NCBI GenBank assembly: GCA_963817885.1
Contig: CAWFQE010000002.1
Coordinates: 372,001 to 436,000 of the forward strand
Source: CAVOHU01 sp963817885
Lineage (GTDB): Bacteria > Acidobacteriota > Vicinamibacteria > Vicinamibacterales > JAKQTR01
Direction: 5' to 3'
Length of the DNA: 64,000 bases
Below the pieces are notes generated by a model. It was not told the DNA's origin. It searched no databases and worked only from the letters and a program-made list of their open reading frames with translations. The position numbers were made by a program, and so were the translations under genes. Positions 28,076 through 37,646 of the stretch are shown in pieces. Positions within the stretch are counted from its first letter, which is position 1, and each line of letters begins with the position of its first letter.

Positions 28076-28256
28076 CAGGACGGGTGAAGCGTGGCGATGG
28101 TAACACGATGACCGGACGCGGACCGGGATCATTTCGTGATATTTTTCCCGTGCTTCCGCGGCCCCTGAGCGTCGGCCCCTGTCCGGGCCGCCGCACCGGC
28201 ACCGCGAGGAACGAGTGCCTGATGAAATCGGACCTGACCAGTCGGGGCTGGCTCGC

Positions 28257-29150
28257 ATGAACGTGTTCGACGACCTGATGAAGCGCCTCGACGGGGCGTT
28301 GCGACTGCTGCCCGACAGGCCGGAGGAAACGGCCGCGAGCACGCTGCGCGCGCTGTGGTTCGCCTCGGCCGGGTCGCCGCAATCGGTCGAACGGGCGGCG
28401 GAAGATCCCCTGCCGGACCTCGATGCCGCACAAGAGGAGACCTTGCGCGCGCTGGTGGCCAGGCGCATCGAAGGGACTCCCCTTCCGTACCTGACCGGAC
28501 GCCAGCGCTTCATGGACCTCGAGATGTTCGCCGCGCCCGGGGGGCTCATCCCGCGCAAGGAAACGGAGATCCTCGGATGGGCGGCGCTCGACCTGATTCG
28601 CCAGGCTGCCGCCCGGCAGGGCGAGGCCACGGTGGTGGACGCGTGCACGGGCAGCGGCAACCTCGCGCTGGCCTACGCGGCACACGAGCCGAGGGCGCGG
28701 GTGCTCGCCGCTGACCTTTCAGAAGATGCCGTCGCGGTCGCGCGCCAGAACGCGCAGGTGCTCGCGCTCCCCTCGCGCGTCGACTTCCGGGTCGGTGATC
28801 TGCTGGCCCCGTTCGGCGACGAATTCAACCGCTCGGTGGACGTGCTGAGCTGCAATCCGCCGTACATCTCGACGGGCAGGCTGCGCGCGATGCCGGCCGA
28901 CATCGTGTCGCACGAGCCCGGCCTGGCGTTCGACGGAGGCCCGTTCGGCATCAGGATCCTGGCGCGGCTGAGCCGGGAAGGCCTGCGGCTGGTGCGGCCC
29001 GGCGGATGGCTGTGCTTCGAGGTGGGACTGGGTCAGGGGCCGCCCATGGCGCAGCGCCTGGCCGAGTCCGGCGCCTACGGCGAAATCCGCCGGTTCGCCG
29101 ATGCCGCGGGAGAAGTTCGGGCGCTTGCCGCGCAGGTCCGGGAGGGCTGA
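28257..29150 (+). CDS. PrmC/HemK-like glutamine methyltransferase paralogue
   Basis: 297 residues. The N-terminal helical part is followed by LPYLTGRQRFMDLEMFAAPGGLIPRKETEIL, close to the PrmC hallmark. Then come the SAM-binding motif VVDACTGSGNLALAYA and the substrate motif NPPYIS, which binds a glutamine amide. A clear PrmC sits in the same window after prfA, so this copy probably acts on another target. The ATG at 28257 was chosen; a GTG at 28215 with GAGGA upstream is also possible. The next gene on the strand begins 10 bases after its stop. Confidence 0.75.
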   Translation: MNVFDDLMKRLDGALRLLPDRPEETAASTLRALWFASAGSPQSVERAAEDPLPDLDAAQEETLRALVARRIEGTPLPYLTGRQRFMDLEMFAAPGGLIPRKETEILGWAALDLIRQAAARQGEATVVDACTGSGNLALAYAAHEPRARVLAADLSEDAVAVARQNAQVLALPSRVDFRVGDLLAPFGDEFNRSVDVLSCNPPYISTGRLRAMPADIVSHEPGLAFDGGPFGIRILARLSREGLRLVRPGGWLCFEVGLGQGPPMAQRLAESGAYGEIRRFADAAGEVRALAAQVREG

Positions 29151-29160
29151 GGAAACAGTC

Positions 29161-30126
29161 ATGCGCAAGCGGATGATCCTGGCCGTCGCGATCGTGATCG
29201 TCGGAGCGTGGGCCGCGGGCGTCCTCATCCAGGTCGGCGGCGACCTCAGGGCTGCGAAGCCTTCCTCGGTCGCCAAAGGCGCCGATCTGTCGGCGTTCGC
29301 CGCCAGCCCTCCGGCTGAGCCGATCGACCTGGCGTTCCTGTATGACGACGTCGGGGAGCAGATGCTGGCTGAGCGTGGATTATCCGATGGCCAGCGCGGC
29401 ATGCTGACCAGGCACCCGAACGGCGGCGGCATGGCCGCCCTGCTCGCGCAGAACGGCTACCGGCTCCACGTGGCGACCTACGGCAGCCGGCTCGGCGAAT
29501 ACACCGACCTGTTCGACTGGTTGCCGAAGTTCCAGTACGAAATGGACGCCGTGCTCTCGATCAAGCGCCAGGACGAGACGTTGCCGGCCGGCCGGAAGAA
29601 CCGCGTCGTGATGTTCATGCCGTCCTCGTCCGACAGCGATTTCGTCGGCCCGGACGAGGGCCCAGGAAACGCTGATGGGCCCGAATTGACCGTGGCCAAT
29701 GCGCGCGCCGCCATGAAGGCGGTCCGCAACGAGCTGGCCAGGCGTCCCGATACCCTGTTCGTCTACCTGACGGCGCCGCCGGGCGCGCCGATGACGTGGC
29801 GGGAGCCGGCGTGGAAATGGCTCATCAAGAAGGCCGCGGGCCGGCCGACCCACGATGACGAGATGCGCATGTCGGCGGGGTGGGCGAGAGCCTTCAACAA
29901 CTGGATCGTGGATCCGCAAGGCTGGCTTGCCGGCTATCCGCACCGGAACATCGTCGTGTTCGATCTGTTCAACACGCTGACCGGACACGGCGCTTCGAAC
30001 TTCTCCGTCTACGCGACCGGGGATGGCTGGGACGCGCACCCATCATCCGACGGCAACAGCAAGGTGGCGCCGGAGCTGGTGGCGTTCCTCAACCGCGCCG
30101 TGCGATACGCGGGGATCGCGAAATAG
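29161..30126 (+). CDS. Exported protein of unknown function, possibly SGNH-hydrolase-like
   Basis: 321 residues. An N-terminal hydrophobic segment (about 5-24, after MRKRM) is a signal anchor or signal peptide. The rest is soluble. Near the end DGWDAHPSSDGNSK has the Asp-x-x-His spacing of the last block of SGNH/GDSL hydrolases, and YDDVGEQML near residue 60 sits where the first block would be, but the catalytic Ser of GDS is not evident. A SGNH fold without normal catalysis, or no relation at all, are both possible. It begins 10 bases after the PrmC-like gene and is likely in one operon with it. It is convergent with the damaged HupE/UreJ region. Confidence 0.55.
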   Translation: MRKRMILAVAIVIVGAWAAGVLIQVGGDLRAAKPSSVAKGADLSAFAASPPAEPIDLAFLYDDVGEQMLAERGLSDGQRGMLTRHPNGGGMAALLAQNGYRLHVATYGSRLGEYTDLFDWLPKFQYEMDAVLSIKRQDETLPAGRKNRVVMFMPSSSDSDFVGPDEGPGNADGPELTVANARAAMKAVRNELARRPDTLFVYLTAPPGAPMTWREPAWKWLIKKAAGRPTHDDEMRMSAGWARAFNNWIVDPQGWLAGYPHRNIVVFDLFNTLTGHGASNFSVYATGDGWDAHPSSDGNSKVAPELVAFLNRAVRYAGIAK

Positions 30127-31312
30127 CGAGGCGGCTGGAACGACCGGGCCGTCCGCGTCCGTCCAGTGCCACGCCGTGTGGCCGACGATCGACCGACAGG
30201 ATGATCGTTCCCATGCGCTCGGCGACGACGTAGCGGAAGAGGATGTTGAGAGAGCGGCACGAGCAGCGCGAGCACGAGCAATTGGCCGAGCTCGACCCCG
30301 ACATTGAACGAGAGCAGCGACGTCAGGAGGTGCGAACCGGCGAACTGCAGCGTGTGCTGGAGGCCGAAGGAGAAGCCGAACCCGTGCACCAGGCCGAACA
30401 GGAAGGTGATGATCCAGCGCGCCTTGCGGGACGCGCGAACCACGATGTTCTCGAGCGCCATGTAGAAGACGGACATCGCGATCAGCGTCTCGATCGAGCG
30501 GCGGAAACCACAGCACGTCCGGCGCATAGTCGTAGGCCGAGGCGATCAGCGTGATCGAATGCGCCACGGTGAAGGCGGTGACGATCGGGATCGAGCGGGC
30601 GCACGCGGCGGAACGGGATGACGAGGCAGAAGCAGGAACAGCAGGTGGTCCGTGCCGCCGAGGATGTGGAAGAAGCCCGAATCGACGAAGTCGCGCGCCG
30701 CCTGGTCCAGCTGGGATCGAGCCGCACCAGCCCGGCATCGCCTTCCAGTTCGATAGGCGCGGACGATGCCGCCCGGCGGCAGGAATTGCAGCGCGGTGAC
30801 GACCTTCAGCGCGAACCGGTCGAACGCGGCATGGATCGAGAAATACGATCGATCCGACTGAATCGGATATTCGAAGAGCACGTCGAGGATGCCCTGCTCC
30901 CAGATAGATCGTCGTGTCCGGGCAAGCGGCGGACCCGATGACATGGGCGAGCGCCGTCGTCGTAGGTGGCGAAGGATCGGTCCGAATCGAGCGACATCCG
31001 CGCCGACACGATGCGCGGGCGCGGGCAGCAGCGTGTCGCCTTCGTAGAGTCCGATGTTGTTCGACAGCGCGAGCGTCGCGGCGTCGCGCAGCGACTGATC
31101 GACCCGCGCGAGGTCGACGAAGTCGCGTTCGCGGCGCGGGAATTCCACGTCCATCATCGGCCTTGAGCGGCAGCGCGGATCAGCACCCGCAGCGTCTGCC
31201 CTTCCGGCTTGACGAACGCCTGCACCGTCACGTCGCGCGGGATGTCGTGCGCGAACGCCGCCGGCGCGACGGCGAGCGCTGCCAGCAGCAGCGCAACCGG
31301 CACACACGCCAT
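30127..31312 (-). pseudogene. HupE/UreJ-family membrane protein, broken by many frameshifts
   Basis: An ATG at 31312 starts a good signal peptide (MACVPVALLLAALAVAPAAF) followed by HDIPRDVTVQAF. After that the reading frame changes at least eight times. Family segments appear in order in the three minus frames: EFPRRERDFVDLARVDQSL, ILDVLFEYPIQSDRSYF, SGFFHILGGTDHLLFLL, VTAFTVAHSITLIASA, FLFGLVHGFGFSF and SLLSFNVGVELGQLLVLALL. The last two are typical HupE/UreJ membrane segments linked to nickel or hydrogenase/urease loci. Every break needs a one- or two-base indel and there are few base-level stops in the kept parts. Either a very error-rich stretch or a recently dead gene. The end is not certain. 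Confidence 0.75.
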
Positions 31313-31369
31313 CGGAACCGGCGAGGCGCAGACCTACCTGGGCGATCGCGGCCAGACGCACCCCCTGGT

Positions 31370-32595
31370 TCATCTTCGTACCGGCGCCATGCCCTTGTAG
31401 ACGAACCTCTGGAGGCGTTTTCCTTCATAGGTCTCGGTCGTGTAGAGGTTGCCCTTCGAGTCGATCGCGATGCAGTGCACGCCGTAGAACTGCCCGGGCT
31501 GACGGCCGCCGTCGCCGAAGGTCGTGAGCTCCTGCAGCGTCTGGCGGTCGATGATCTTGCACCTTCTCGTTCACGCCGTCCGCCATGAAGATGTATTTCT
31601 GCTGCGGATCCTTCGAGAACGCGATGTCCCAGACCGAGCCGGCGTTCTTCGTGTTCGCTTCTCGAAGAACGCTTCCTTGACGAACTTGCCCTCGGGCGTG
31701 AAGACCTGCAGCCGGTCGCCGACGCGGTCGCAGACATAGATCATGCGGTCGACCGACATGTCGGCGCAGTGCACCGGGTTGTGGAATTGCTGCGTCGGCG
31801 GCGCGGCCGGATCGTAGGGCGGCAGCGGCGTGTCGTCCGGCTTGTTGCCATAGGCGCCCCACCAGCGCTTCATCTTGCCGGTGTCGGCATCGAGCACGGC
31901 GACGCGCTTGTTCAGGTAGCCGTCGGCGATATAGGCCTCGTTCGCCTGCGGATCGACGAAGATCTTCGCGACGCGGCCGAAGTTCACCGGGTCGTTGCTG
32001 CCGCCCGACGAAACCCGCCACGGCGCCTTCGCCGGTCGCCGGCCGCGGCGCCCGCCTGTCGCGGCGCGCGCCCTTCTTGCCGATCTGCATCAGGAACTTG
32101 CCGTCCTTGGTGAATTTCAGGATCTGCGAGTCGGGCGCGCCATTGCCGCCGATCCAGACATTGCCCTTGTAGTCGATGAAGATGCCGTGGTTCGAGTCGG
32201 GCCACTCGTAGCCTTCGCCGGGTCCGCCCCAGTGGCGCAGCAGGTTGCCCGCCTGATCGAATTCGAGGACCGGCGGCGCGCCGGCGCAGCATTCGCCGGT
32301 CTTGGTCTTCGAGCGGCTTCTCGTTGGCGGCGAGCGTCGCCGAGCTGCGATGGATGATCCAGACGTGATCGTCCGCGTCGACCCAGACGCCGATGGCGGA
32401 GCCGAGCACCCAGTGGTTGGGGAGCGGCTTCGGCCACAGCGGATCGACTTCGAAGCGCGGCGCCTGGACCGCGCCTTGCGCCTGTGCGGCGGCGGTCTGC
32501 GTCGACGAGCGCCTGCCCGACGCCGAGCGCGACGAGGAGCGCGACAAAGGCGGCGCCGACAACAACAGTTCTCGTACGGATCGAGGGCTTTTCAA
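31370..32595 (-). pseudogene. NHL-type beta-propeller protein, broken by several frameshifts
   Basis: A TTG at 32595 has GGGAGG seven bases upstream. A membrane anchor or signal (TVVVGAAFVALLVALGVGQ) appears one frame away. Propeller segments then follow in changing frames: FEVDPLWPKPLPNHWVLGSA, VWVDADDHVWIIHRSS, EWPDSNHGIFIDYKGNVWIG, KIFVDPQANEAYIADGY, CDRVGDRLQVFTPEGKFV, WDIAFSKDPQQKYIFMAD and FYGVHCIAIDSKGNLYTTET before a stop at 31370. These look like NHL/peptidyl-amidating-lyase-like blades. At least five one-base frame changes are needed. It lies 57 bases upstream of the HupE/UreJ remnant on the same strand, and the two were probably one operon. Confidence 0.75.
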
Positions 32596-32775
32596 GCTGG
32601 ACCTCCCGGGGATTGGGGAGAGTCTATTACGCAGGCACCGGAATGCAAGCATGTATTCGCGACCGGCCGTGCGCTTTCGGCGTCTCGACCGCGGCGCTGC
32701 GAAGTCGCTTCCGGCTAGGGCGTGACTGATTGAGAACAAGGCCGACAAGACATAGATGGGAACGATCGTGGTGAG

Positions 32776-34439
32776 CTACTGCGCGAGGCGCTTTCGCGCG
32801 TCGGTGTACGGCTGCAGGGCCTCTCGAGAGGAGGTCAGGACCTCGCCGAGCGGCTGGCGGCTGTCGCCGGCAATCGCCTGGGGCGTGAGATTGAGATCGG
32901 TCTTGATCCCGTTGGCCAGATCATCCACCCTGGAGAGAATCTCCTCGTCCCTGAATTCAATCCTCTTCGGGGGACTGACCGCCTCTCTGGTCGCCGCCTT
33001 CTGCAACCTCGCGGTGATCACGGTGGTCTGCCCGGCTTTCATCACGCTGCACGTCAACAGATACTGCGCGTGGCCTTCCCTGGCCACGGCTGCCAGGTCG
33101 TCGGTTGAGAATCGCTTCGCGTCGCCCAGACTCAGTGTCTTCAGGATGGTGAACATGCTCTCCGACGACACGACGTTGAGGAGCAGCGACTGCGACAGGC
33201 TCGTGATCAGAAGCTCCGGCAGGTCCGTTCGCCACTTGTTGAGCGCGGGGTCGCCGGAGTTGTTCTCGCAGTAGAGCACCGCGAGCGTCGGCGTCCCTCC
33301 CGGCGGTACGCACGCTCGCCGCCTTGCGCGGCCACAGGCGCCACGCGCCGACGAGGACCGCCAGCAGCGCCACGACCACCAGCGCCGGCACCAGCAGTTG
33401 CCGCATCGTGAAGGGCAACGTGATCTGCTTCGACGTGGACGGCGGCGGCTGCGGCACGACCTGCGCGCGTGGTCGGCAGGCCCTGCTCGATCCGGACGAG
33501 ATCGGCGTGGACGTCCGTCGCGCTCTGATACCGCTGTGCCGGGTCCTTCTCGAGGCACTTCAGGATCAGCCGGCTGAGATCGCGCGGAATCGATGCGTTC
33601 AGCTCCAGCGGATCGCGCGGCGCCTCCAGCTTGTGCTTCATCGCCACGGCAAGCGGCGTGTCGCCGTCGAAGGGCACGCGGCCCGTCAGCATCTCGTAGA
33701 GGATGACGCCCAGCGCGTAGAGGTCCGACCGCGCGTCCACGCCCTTGGCTTCGGCCTGCTCGGGCGACATGTAGGGCGGCGTACCGAGGGCCATGCCGCG
33801 ATCGGTGATCCCCTTCGCCACCACCGAGCGCGCGATCCCGAAATCCATGATCTTGGCCTGGCCGCCCTTGTCGATCTGGATGTTCTGCGGCTTCAGGTCC
33901 CGGTGGACGACGCCGAGCCGGTGCGCCTCGGCGAGCCCGTCGCACACCTGTTTCGCGATGCTGATCGCGGTGCCGACGCCGAGTTGCCCCGACATCGCGA
34001 TCATGCTCTTCAGGTCCGTGCCCGACACGTACTCCATCGTCAGGAAATAGGTCGTGCCGTCGCGGCCGAGGTCGTACATCCGGCAGATGTTCTTGTGGGA
34101 GATCGCGCGGGCCGTCGTCAGTTCCTGGCGGAAGCGATCGATGGTCGCCTGGTCGTAGGCGATCTCGGGCCGGATCAGTTTGAGCGCGACCTTGGCGTGG
34201 ACTTCCTGGTCGATGACCTTGTAGACGCGTCCCATGCCGCCGCGGCCGAGTTCCTCGATGATCTGGTAGCGGCCGGCGAAGGTCGTGCCGGTGTCGAGGG
34301 CATCCGGCGAGCGCGGCGCCATGTGCGTGGAGACGTCGGCGCCGTCACGCACAGGACCAGCGGGCCGAAGGCTGGAGCCGCACTTGCCGCAGAACGGCTG
34401 GGTGTCCGGGTTCGGAGCCCGACACGAGGGGCAATCCAT
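32776..34439 (-). pseudogene. Zinc-ribbon Ser/Thr protein kinase, two frameshifts and truncated tail
   Basis: The ATG at 34439 starts with a zinc ribbon (CPSC at 3-6, CGKC at 17-20). A complete kinase domain follows: LGRGGMGRVY, Lys87, VVHRDLKPQN with Asp181, DFG at 199-201 and GTPPYMSPEQ. After QGLPTTRA the frame shifts near 33465 into PQPPPSTSKQITLPFTMR and a membrane span, and again near 33300 into GGTPTLAVLYCENNSGD, a TolB-like domain. The reading stops at 32776 just where the TPR part usually begins (DARKRLAQ). The kinase part alone could still be made. Truncation and frameshifts both fall beside the damaged 30.1-32.7 kb stretch. Confidence 0.8.
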
Positions 34440-34785
34440 CGGGGCCTTTCGCTGTACGAGGTTGGCGCCCGCCCATGATGCGTGCGCCCGGTAGATTGTC
34501 ACGATATATTCGCCGGGCCCGCGGCGTCCCGTCCGGGCACCGGCTTTGCCCCTTCGATGCGGGGCCACGGCGTGCACCTATCGCCACACTGTTTGACCGG
34601 GCGGGCGCCGGCGAGCGACGCTTGCCGCGCGGATTGCCGTGGTCACCCGCTCGTCGGGCAATGTCCCGACCAGGCGCGTGACCAGTGAGACGCGCCCGGT
34701 CGCAGAAGTTTACCGTCCCGGCTGGCAGGTCGCATACACTCGCACCGACACGTCTGACTCCACACGTTTACCCGGGAGGTGGCCG
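34440..34785. other. Divergent spacer between kinase and aminotransferase genes
   Basis: 346 bases between the minus-strand kinase start and the plus-strand aminotransferase start. No gene was recognised. The end carries the GGGAGG ribosome site of the aminotransferase gene; an AT-rich ATATATC patch near 34503 may belong to the kinase promoter. Confidence 0.4.
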
Positions 34786-35961
34786 ATGGTCGTAAAGCAC
34801 TCGCTGACCCGGCGCGGCTTCGTGGGCGGTGTCGCGACCGCCCTGGGATATCTGACCCTCAGGCCCGGTGCCGCGCTCGGGGCGGATGGCATCACCCGGC
34901 AGGCCGCCGGGCAGATGTCGCGTCCCCGCGTCTCGGAAGAGCAGTACGACTCCTTCGTCAAGCTCGGGTTCAACGAGAATCCGTACGGCCCGCCCGAGTC
35001 GGTGGTGAAGGCGATGAGCCACGCCCTCAAGTACGCCAACCGGTACAGCTACCCGGACGCGGGCATCGTCGAGGAGATCGCCAGGCACCACGGGGTGAAG
35101 GCAGAGAACGTCCTGATCGCAGCCGGCTCCGGAGAAATCCTGGACGTGGTCGGCTCGGCGTTCGCCTCGTCGGGCAAGAAGGTCGTGGGCGTCGAGCCGT
35201 CGTACAGCCAGGTGTACCAGCACGTCACCAGCGTGAAGGGCACCGCGTTCACGGTGCCGCTCCTCGAGGACTTCCGGCAGGACATCCCGGGCCTGATTCA
35301 GGCAACCCGGCGGCACTACCGCGAGGTGGGCTTTGTCTACCTCTGCAACCCGAACAACCCGACCGGGCGCACGGTGACCACGCAGGAGATCCGGCAGCTG
35401 CTCGACGGCATTCCCGAAGACACCGTGGTGCTGATCGACGAGGCGTATCACCATTTCGTCGAGGATCCGAACTACAGCACATCGGTGCCGTACGTGCTCG
35501 AAGGCCGGCCGGTTGTCATCGCCCGCACGTTCTCGAAGATCGCCGCGCTCGCCGGCATGCGCCTCGGCTACGCCGTCGCGCCCAGGGAGCTCATCCAGCA
35601 GATGCGCCCCTTCAGCACGGGAACGGTCAACGCGATGGTCAAGCACGGCGGTGTCGCGGCACTTCGGGACACCGACTCGCAGGCCACGGTGAGGCGGGTG
35701 ACCCTCGACCTGCGCAAGAAGACGACGACCGAACTTCAGGGCCTCGGCTACAGCGTGATTCCGTCGGAGACGAACTTCTTCATGGTGCACCTCAGGCGGC
35801 CCGTGCAACCGGTGATCGCCGCGTTTCTGACGAAGGGCGTGGTGGTCGGGCGTCCGTTCCCGCCGATGCTCGAGCACCTTCGAGTGTCGGTCGGCACGGC
35901 GGACGAGATGAGCCGGTTCATGACCGCGTTCAAGGAGATCATGGCCAAGCCGGCCGCGTGA
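34786..35961 (+). CDS. Tat-exported HisC-like aminotransferase (class I/II, PLP)
   Basis: 391 residues. Residues 1-33 form a twin-arginine signal: SLTRRGFVGGVATALGYL with Arg9-Arg10 and a hydrophobic core ending in AALGA. The remainder is a histidinol-phosphate aminotransferase-like enzyme: NENPYGPP (64-70), CNPNNPTG (187-194) with the PLP-contact Asn, IDEAYHHF, and Lys251 in ARTFSKIAALAGMRLGY as the Schiff-base lysine. The key residues are all present, so it is likely an active periplasmic transaminase. Folding with its cofactor before export explains use of Tat. The ATG at 34786 has GGGAGG six bases upstream, and begins exactly at the signal. Substrate unknown; an amino acid near-neighbour of HisC specificity is not required. 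Confidence 0.87.
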   Translation: MVVKHSLTRRGFVGGVATALGYLTLRPGAALGADGITRQAAGQMSRPRVSEEQYDSFVKLGFNENPYGPPESVVKAMSHALKYANRYSYPDAGIVEEIARHHGVKAENVLIAAGSGEILDVVGSAFASSGKKVVGVEPSYSQVYQHVTSVKGTAFTVPLLEDFRQDIPGLIQATRRHYREVGFVYLCNPNNPTGRTVTTQEIRQLLDGIPEDTVVLIDEAYHHFVEDPNYSTSVPYVLEGRPVVIARTFSKIAALAGMRLGYAVAPRELIQQMRPFSTGTVNAMVKHGGVAALRDTDSQATVRRVTLDLRKKTTTELQGLGYSVIPSETNFFMVHLRRPVQPVIAAFLTKGVVVGRPFPPMLEHLRVSVGTADEMSRFMTAFKEIMAKPAA

Positions 35962-36010
35962 CCGTCCTCAGCCGGATGAATGGAGTGGAACGTCGGATGG
36001 ATGTCGAAGC

Positions 36011-36048
36011 CCCGGATCCCGAGCGGCGCGAAGCCCCCGGGATCCGGG
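36011..36048. terminator. Inverted repeat between convergent genes
   Basis: CCCGGATCCCG and CGGGATCCGGG are perfect 11-bp arms with a 16-base loop. They lie between the convergent aminotransferase and fumarase genes. No T-run follows on either strand, so a two-way terminator or transcript-end structure is only a suggestion. Confidence 0.45.
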
Positions 36049-36086
36049 CTGAAAGTGGGTCTGTCTGCTGAGGTGTGCCGCGGAGC

Positions 36087-37604
36087 CTATCCCTTGAGCG
36101 CCGCCAGCTGCTCGGCCGACGCCGCCTCGACATCCTTGTGCAGGCTGTTCCCGTGTGAGTCCATCGTCACGATGACCGGGAAGTCCTTCACGTGCAGGTG
36201 CCACAGCGCCTCGGGCACGCCGAACTCGAAGAGCGACACGCCGTCGACGCGCTCGATGCAGCGCGCGTAGTACTGCGCCGCACCGCCGATGGCGCTGAGG
36301 TAGACCGCGCCCGAGTCCTTCAGCGCCGCGAGCGTCCTGGCGCCCATCCCGCCCTTGCCGATGACGCCGCGCACGCCGAACTTCTTGATGACGTCGGCCT
36401 GATACGGCTCCTCGCGGATGCTGGTGGTCGGGCCCGCCGCGTTCATCTTCCAGCGATCGCCTTCCTTGACCGCCACCGGACCGCAGTGGTAGATGACCGA
36501 CCCATTCAAATCGACCGGCGCGTCGTTCTTGTTCAGGTACGAGTGCACCGAGTCGCGTCCCGTGAACATGCGGCCGTTCAGCAGCAGCACGTCGCCCACC
36601 TTCAGCGAACGCACGGTCTTCTCATCGAGCGGCGTCGTCAGCACGATCTCGCGGCCCGTGCGCGGGATGCCGGCCTGGGCGGCCATGTGCGCCGACACGT
36701 GCGCCGGATCGCGATAGAGCCACCGCTTGATGGCGCCGGTCGTGGCATCGACAACCACGCCGAGCCGCCGGAACGCCCAGCAGTTGTAGGCGACCGATAC
36801 GAAGAAGCACGCCGGCAGCCGGTTCAGCACGCCGACCTTGCAGCCGATGAGCGTCGAGTTCCCGCCGAATCCCATCGTGCCGATGCCGAGCTTGTTGACC
36901 GTGCTCATGATGGTGTTCTCGAGCTCGGCCAGCGCCGGCTCGGGATTCACGTCGTCGAGCGTGCGGAAGAGCTGTTTCTTTGCGTGCGCGTAGCCGCTGG
37001 CGCGATCGCCGCCGATGCACACGCCCAGCGCCCCCGGCGCGCAGCCCTTGCCCTGCGCCGTCCACGCCGCGTGCAGGATGCACTTGCGCACGCCCTCGAG
37101 GTTGCGATCGGCGCGGCCCAGGCCGGGAAGCTCGACCGGCACCGCGTACTGGGCGTTGCAGTTCTCGCAGCCGCCGCCCTTGAGGATCAGCTTCACCTCG
37201 ATCTCGTCGTTCGCCCATTGATCGAAGTGAATCACGGGCGAGCCGGCCCCGAGGTTGTTGCCGGTGTTCTTGCCGGTGATCGAGTCCACGGAGTTCGGCC
37301 GCAGCTTGCCGCGCTTGGTGGCTTCCGCAATGGCTTCACGAATCCGCTCGGCCATCCACAGCTGGTCGGTTCCGCGAGGCACGTGGATCTCGAAGGTCGG
37401 CATCCCCGTGTCCTGACAGATGGCCCCGTCCGAATCCGCCGCCTGGTCGATGTTGAGCGCGATGATGGACATGGCCTGGCCCGCCTGCGTGTCGGGGGGC
37501 TCGGCCGCGAGCGCGGCCTGCACGGCCACGCGCACGTCGGGTGGAAGATCGGTCGACGTCTTGACAATGAGATCAACCATGCTCGAAAGGAATTCTGGTA
37601 ACAT
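36087..37604 (-). CDS. Class I fumarate hydratase (iron-sulfur, single chain)
   Basis: 505 residues, both the alpha (about 1-285) and beta (about 300-500) parts in one chain. The class I marks are AICQDTGMPTFEIH with Cys63, a likely ligand of the [4Fe-4S] cluster, GAGSPVIHF, GGCENCNAQY, GGNSTLIGCKVGV and the C-terminal TTSIREEPY with GKGGM. It interconverts fumarate and malate in the TCA cycle and is oxygen-sensitive. The start is either the ATG at 37604 or the one at 37580. A TATACT lies six bases upstream of 37604, which would make a near-leaderless message from that ATG. It is divergent from the exported methyltransferase gene. Confidence 0.93.
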   Translation of the reverse strand: MLPEFLSSMVDLIVKTSTDLPPDVRVAVQAALAAEPPDTQAGQAMSIIALNIDQAADSDGAICQDTGMPTFEIHVPRGTDQLWMAERIREAIAEATKRGKLRPNSVDSITGKNTGNNLGAGSPVIHFDQWANDEIEVKLILKGGGCENCNAQYAVPVELPGLGRADRNLEGVRKCILHAAWTAQGKGCAPGALGVCIGGDRASGYAHAKKQLFRTLDDVNPEPALAELENTIMSTVNKLGIGTMGFGGNSTLIGCKVGVLNRLPACFFVSVAYNCWAFRRLGVVVDATTGAIKRWLYRDPAHVSAHMAAQAGIPRTGREIVLTTPLDEKTVRSLKVGDVLLLNGRMFTGRDSVHSYLNKNDAPVDLNGSVIYHCGPVAVKEGDRWKMNAAGPTTSIREEPYQADVIKKFGVRGVIGKGGMGARTLAALKDSGAVYLSAIGGAAQYYARCIERVDGVSLFEFGVPEALWHLHVKDFPVIVTMDSHGNSLHKDVEAASAEQLAALKG

Positions 37605-37608
37605 GCGT

Positions 37609-37620
37609 GCAGTATACTGC
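37609..37620. promoter_or_regulatory. Perfect palindrome holding a -10 in both directions
   Basis: GCAGTATACTGC is a perfect 12-bp palindrome, so TATACT is presented on both strands. On the minus strand it places transcription start at about 37604-37605, the fumarase ATG. On the plus strand it would start near 37625, 22 bases before the methyltransferase ATG. No good -35 was seen on either side. Confidence 0.5.
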
Positions 37621-37646
37621 CGTTCGGACTTGGCTTCTAAGTCTCG

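Noticed and set aside
30127..32755. Several short plus-strand ORFs in the damaged stretch
   Set aside because: They are shadows of the frameshifted minus-strand HupE/UreJ and NHL genes, which carry recognisable family segments.
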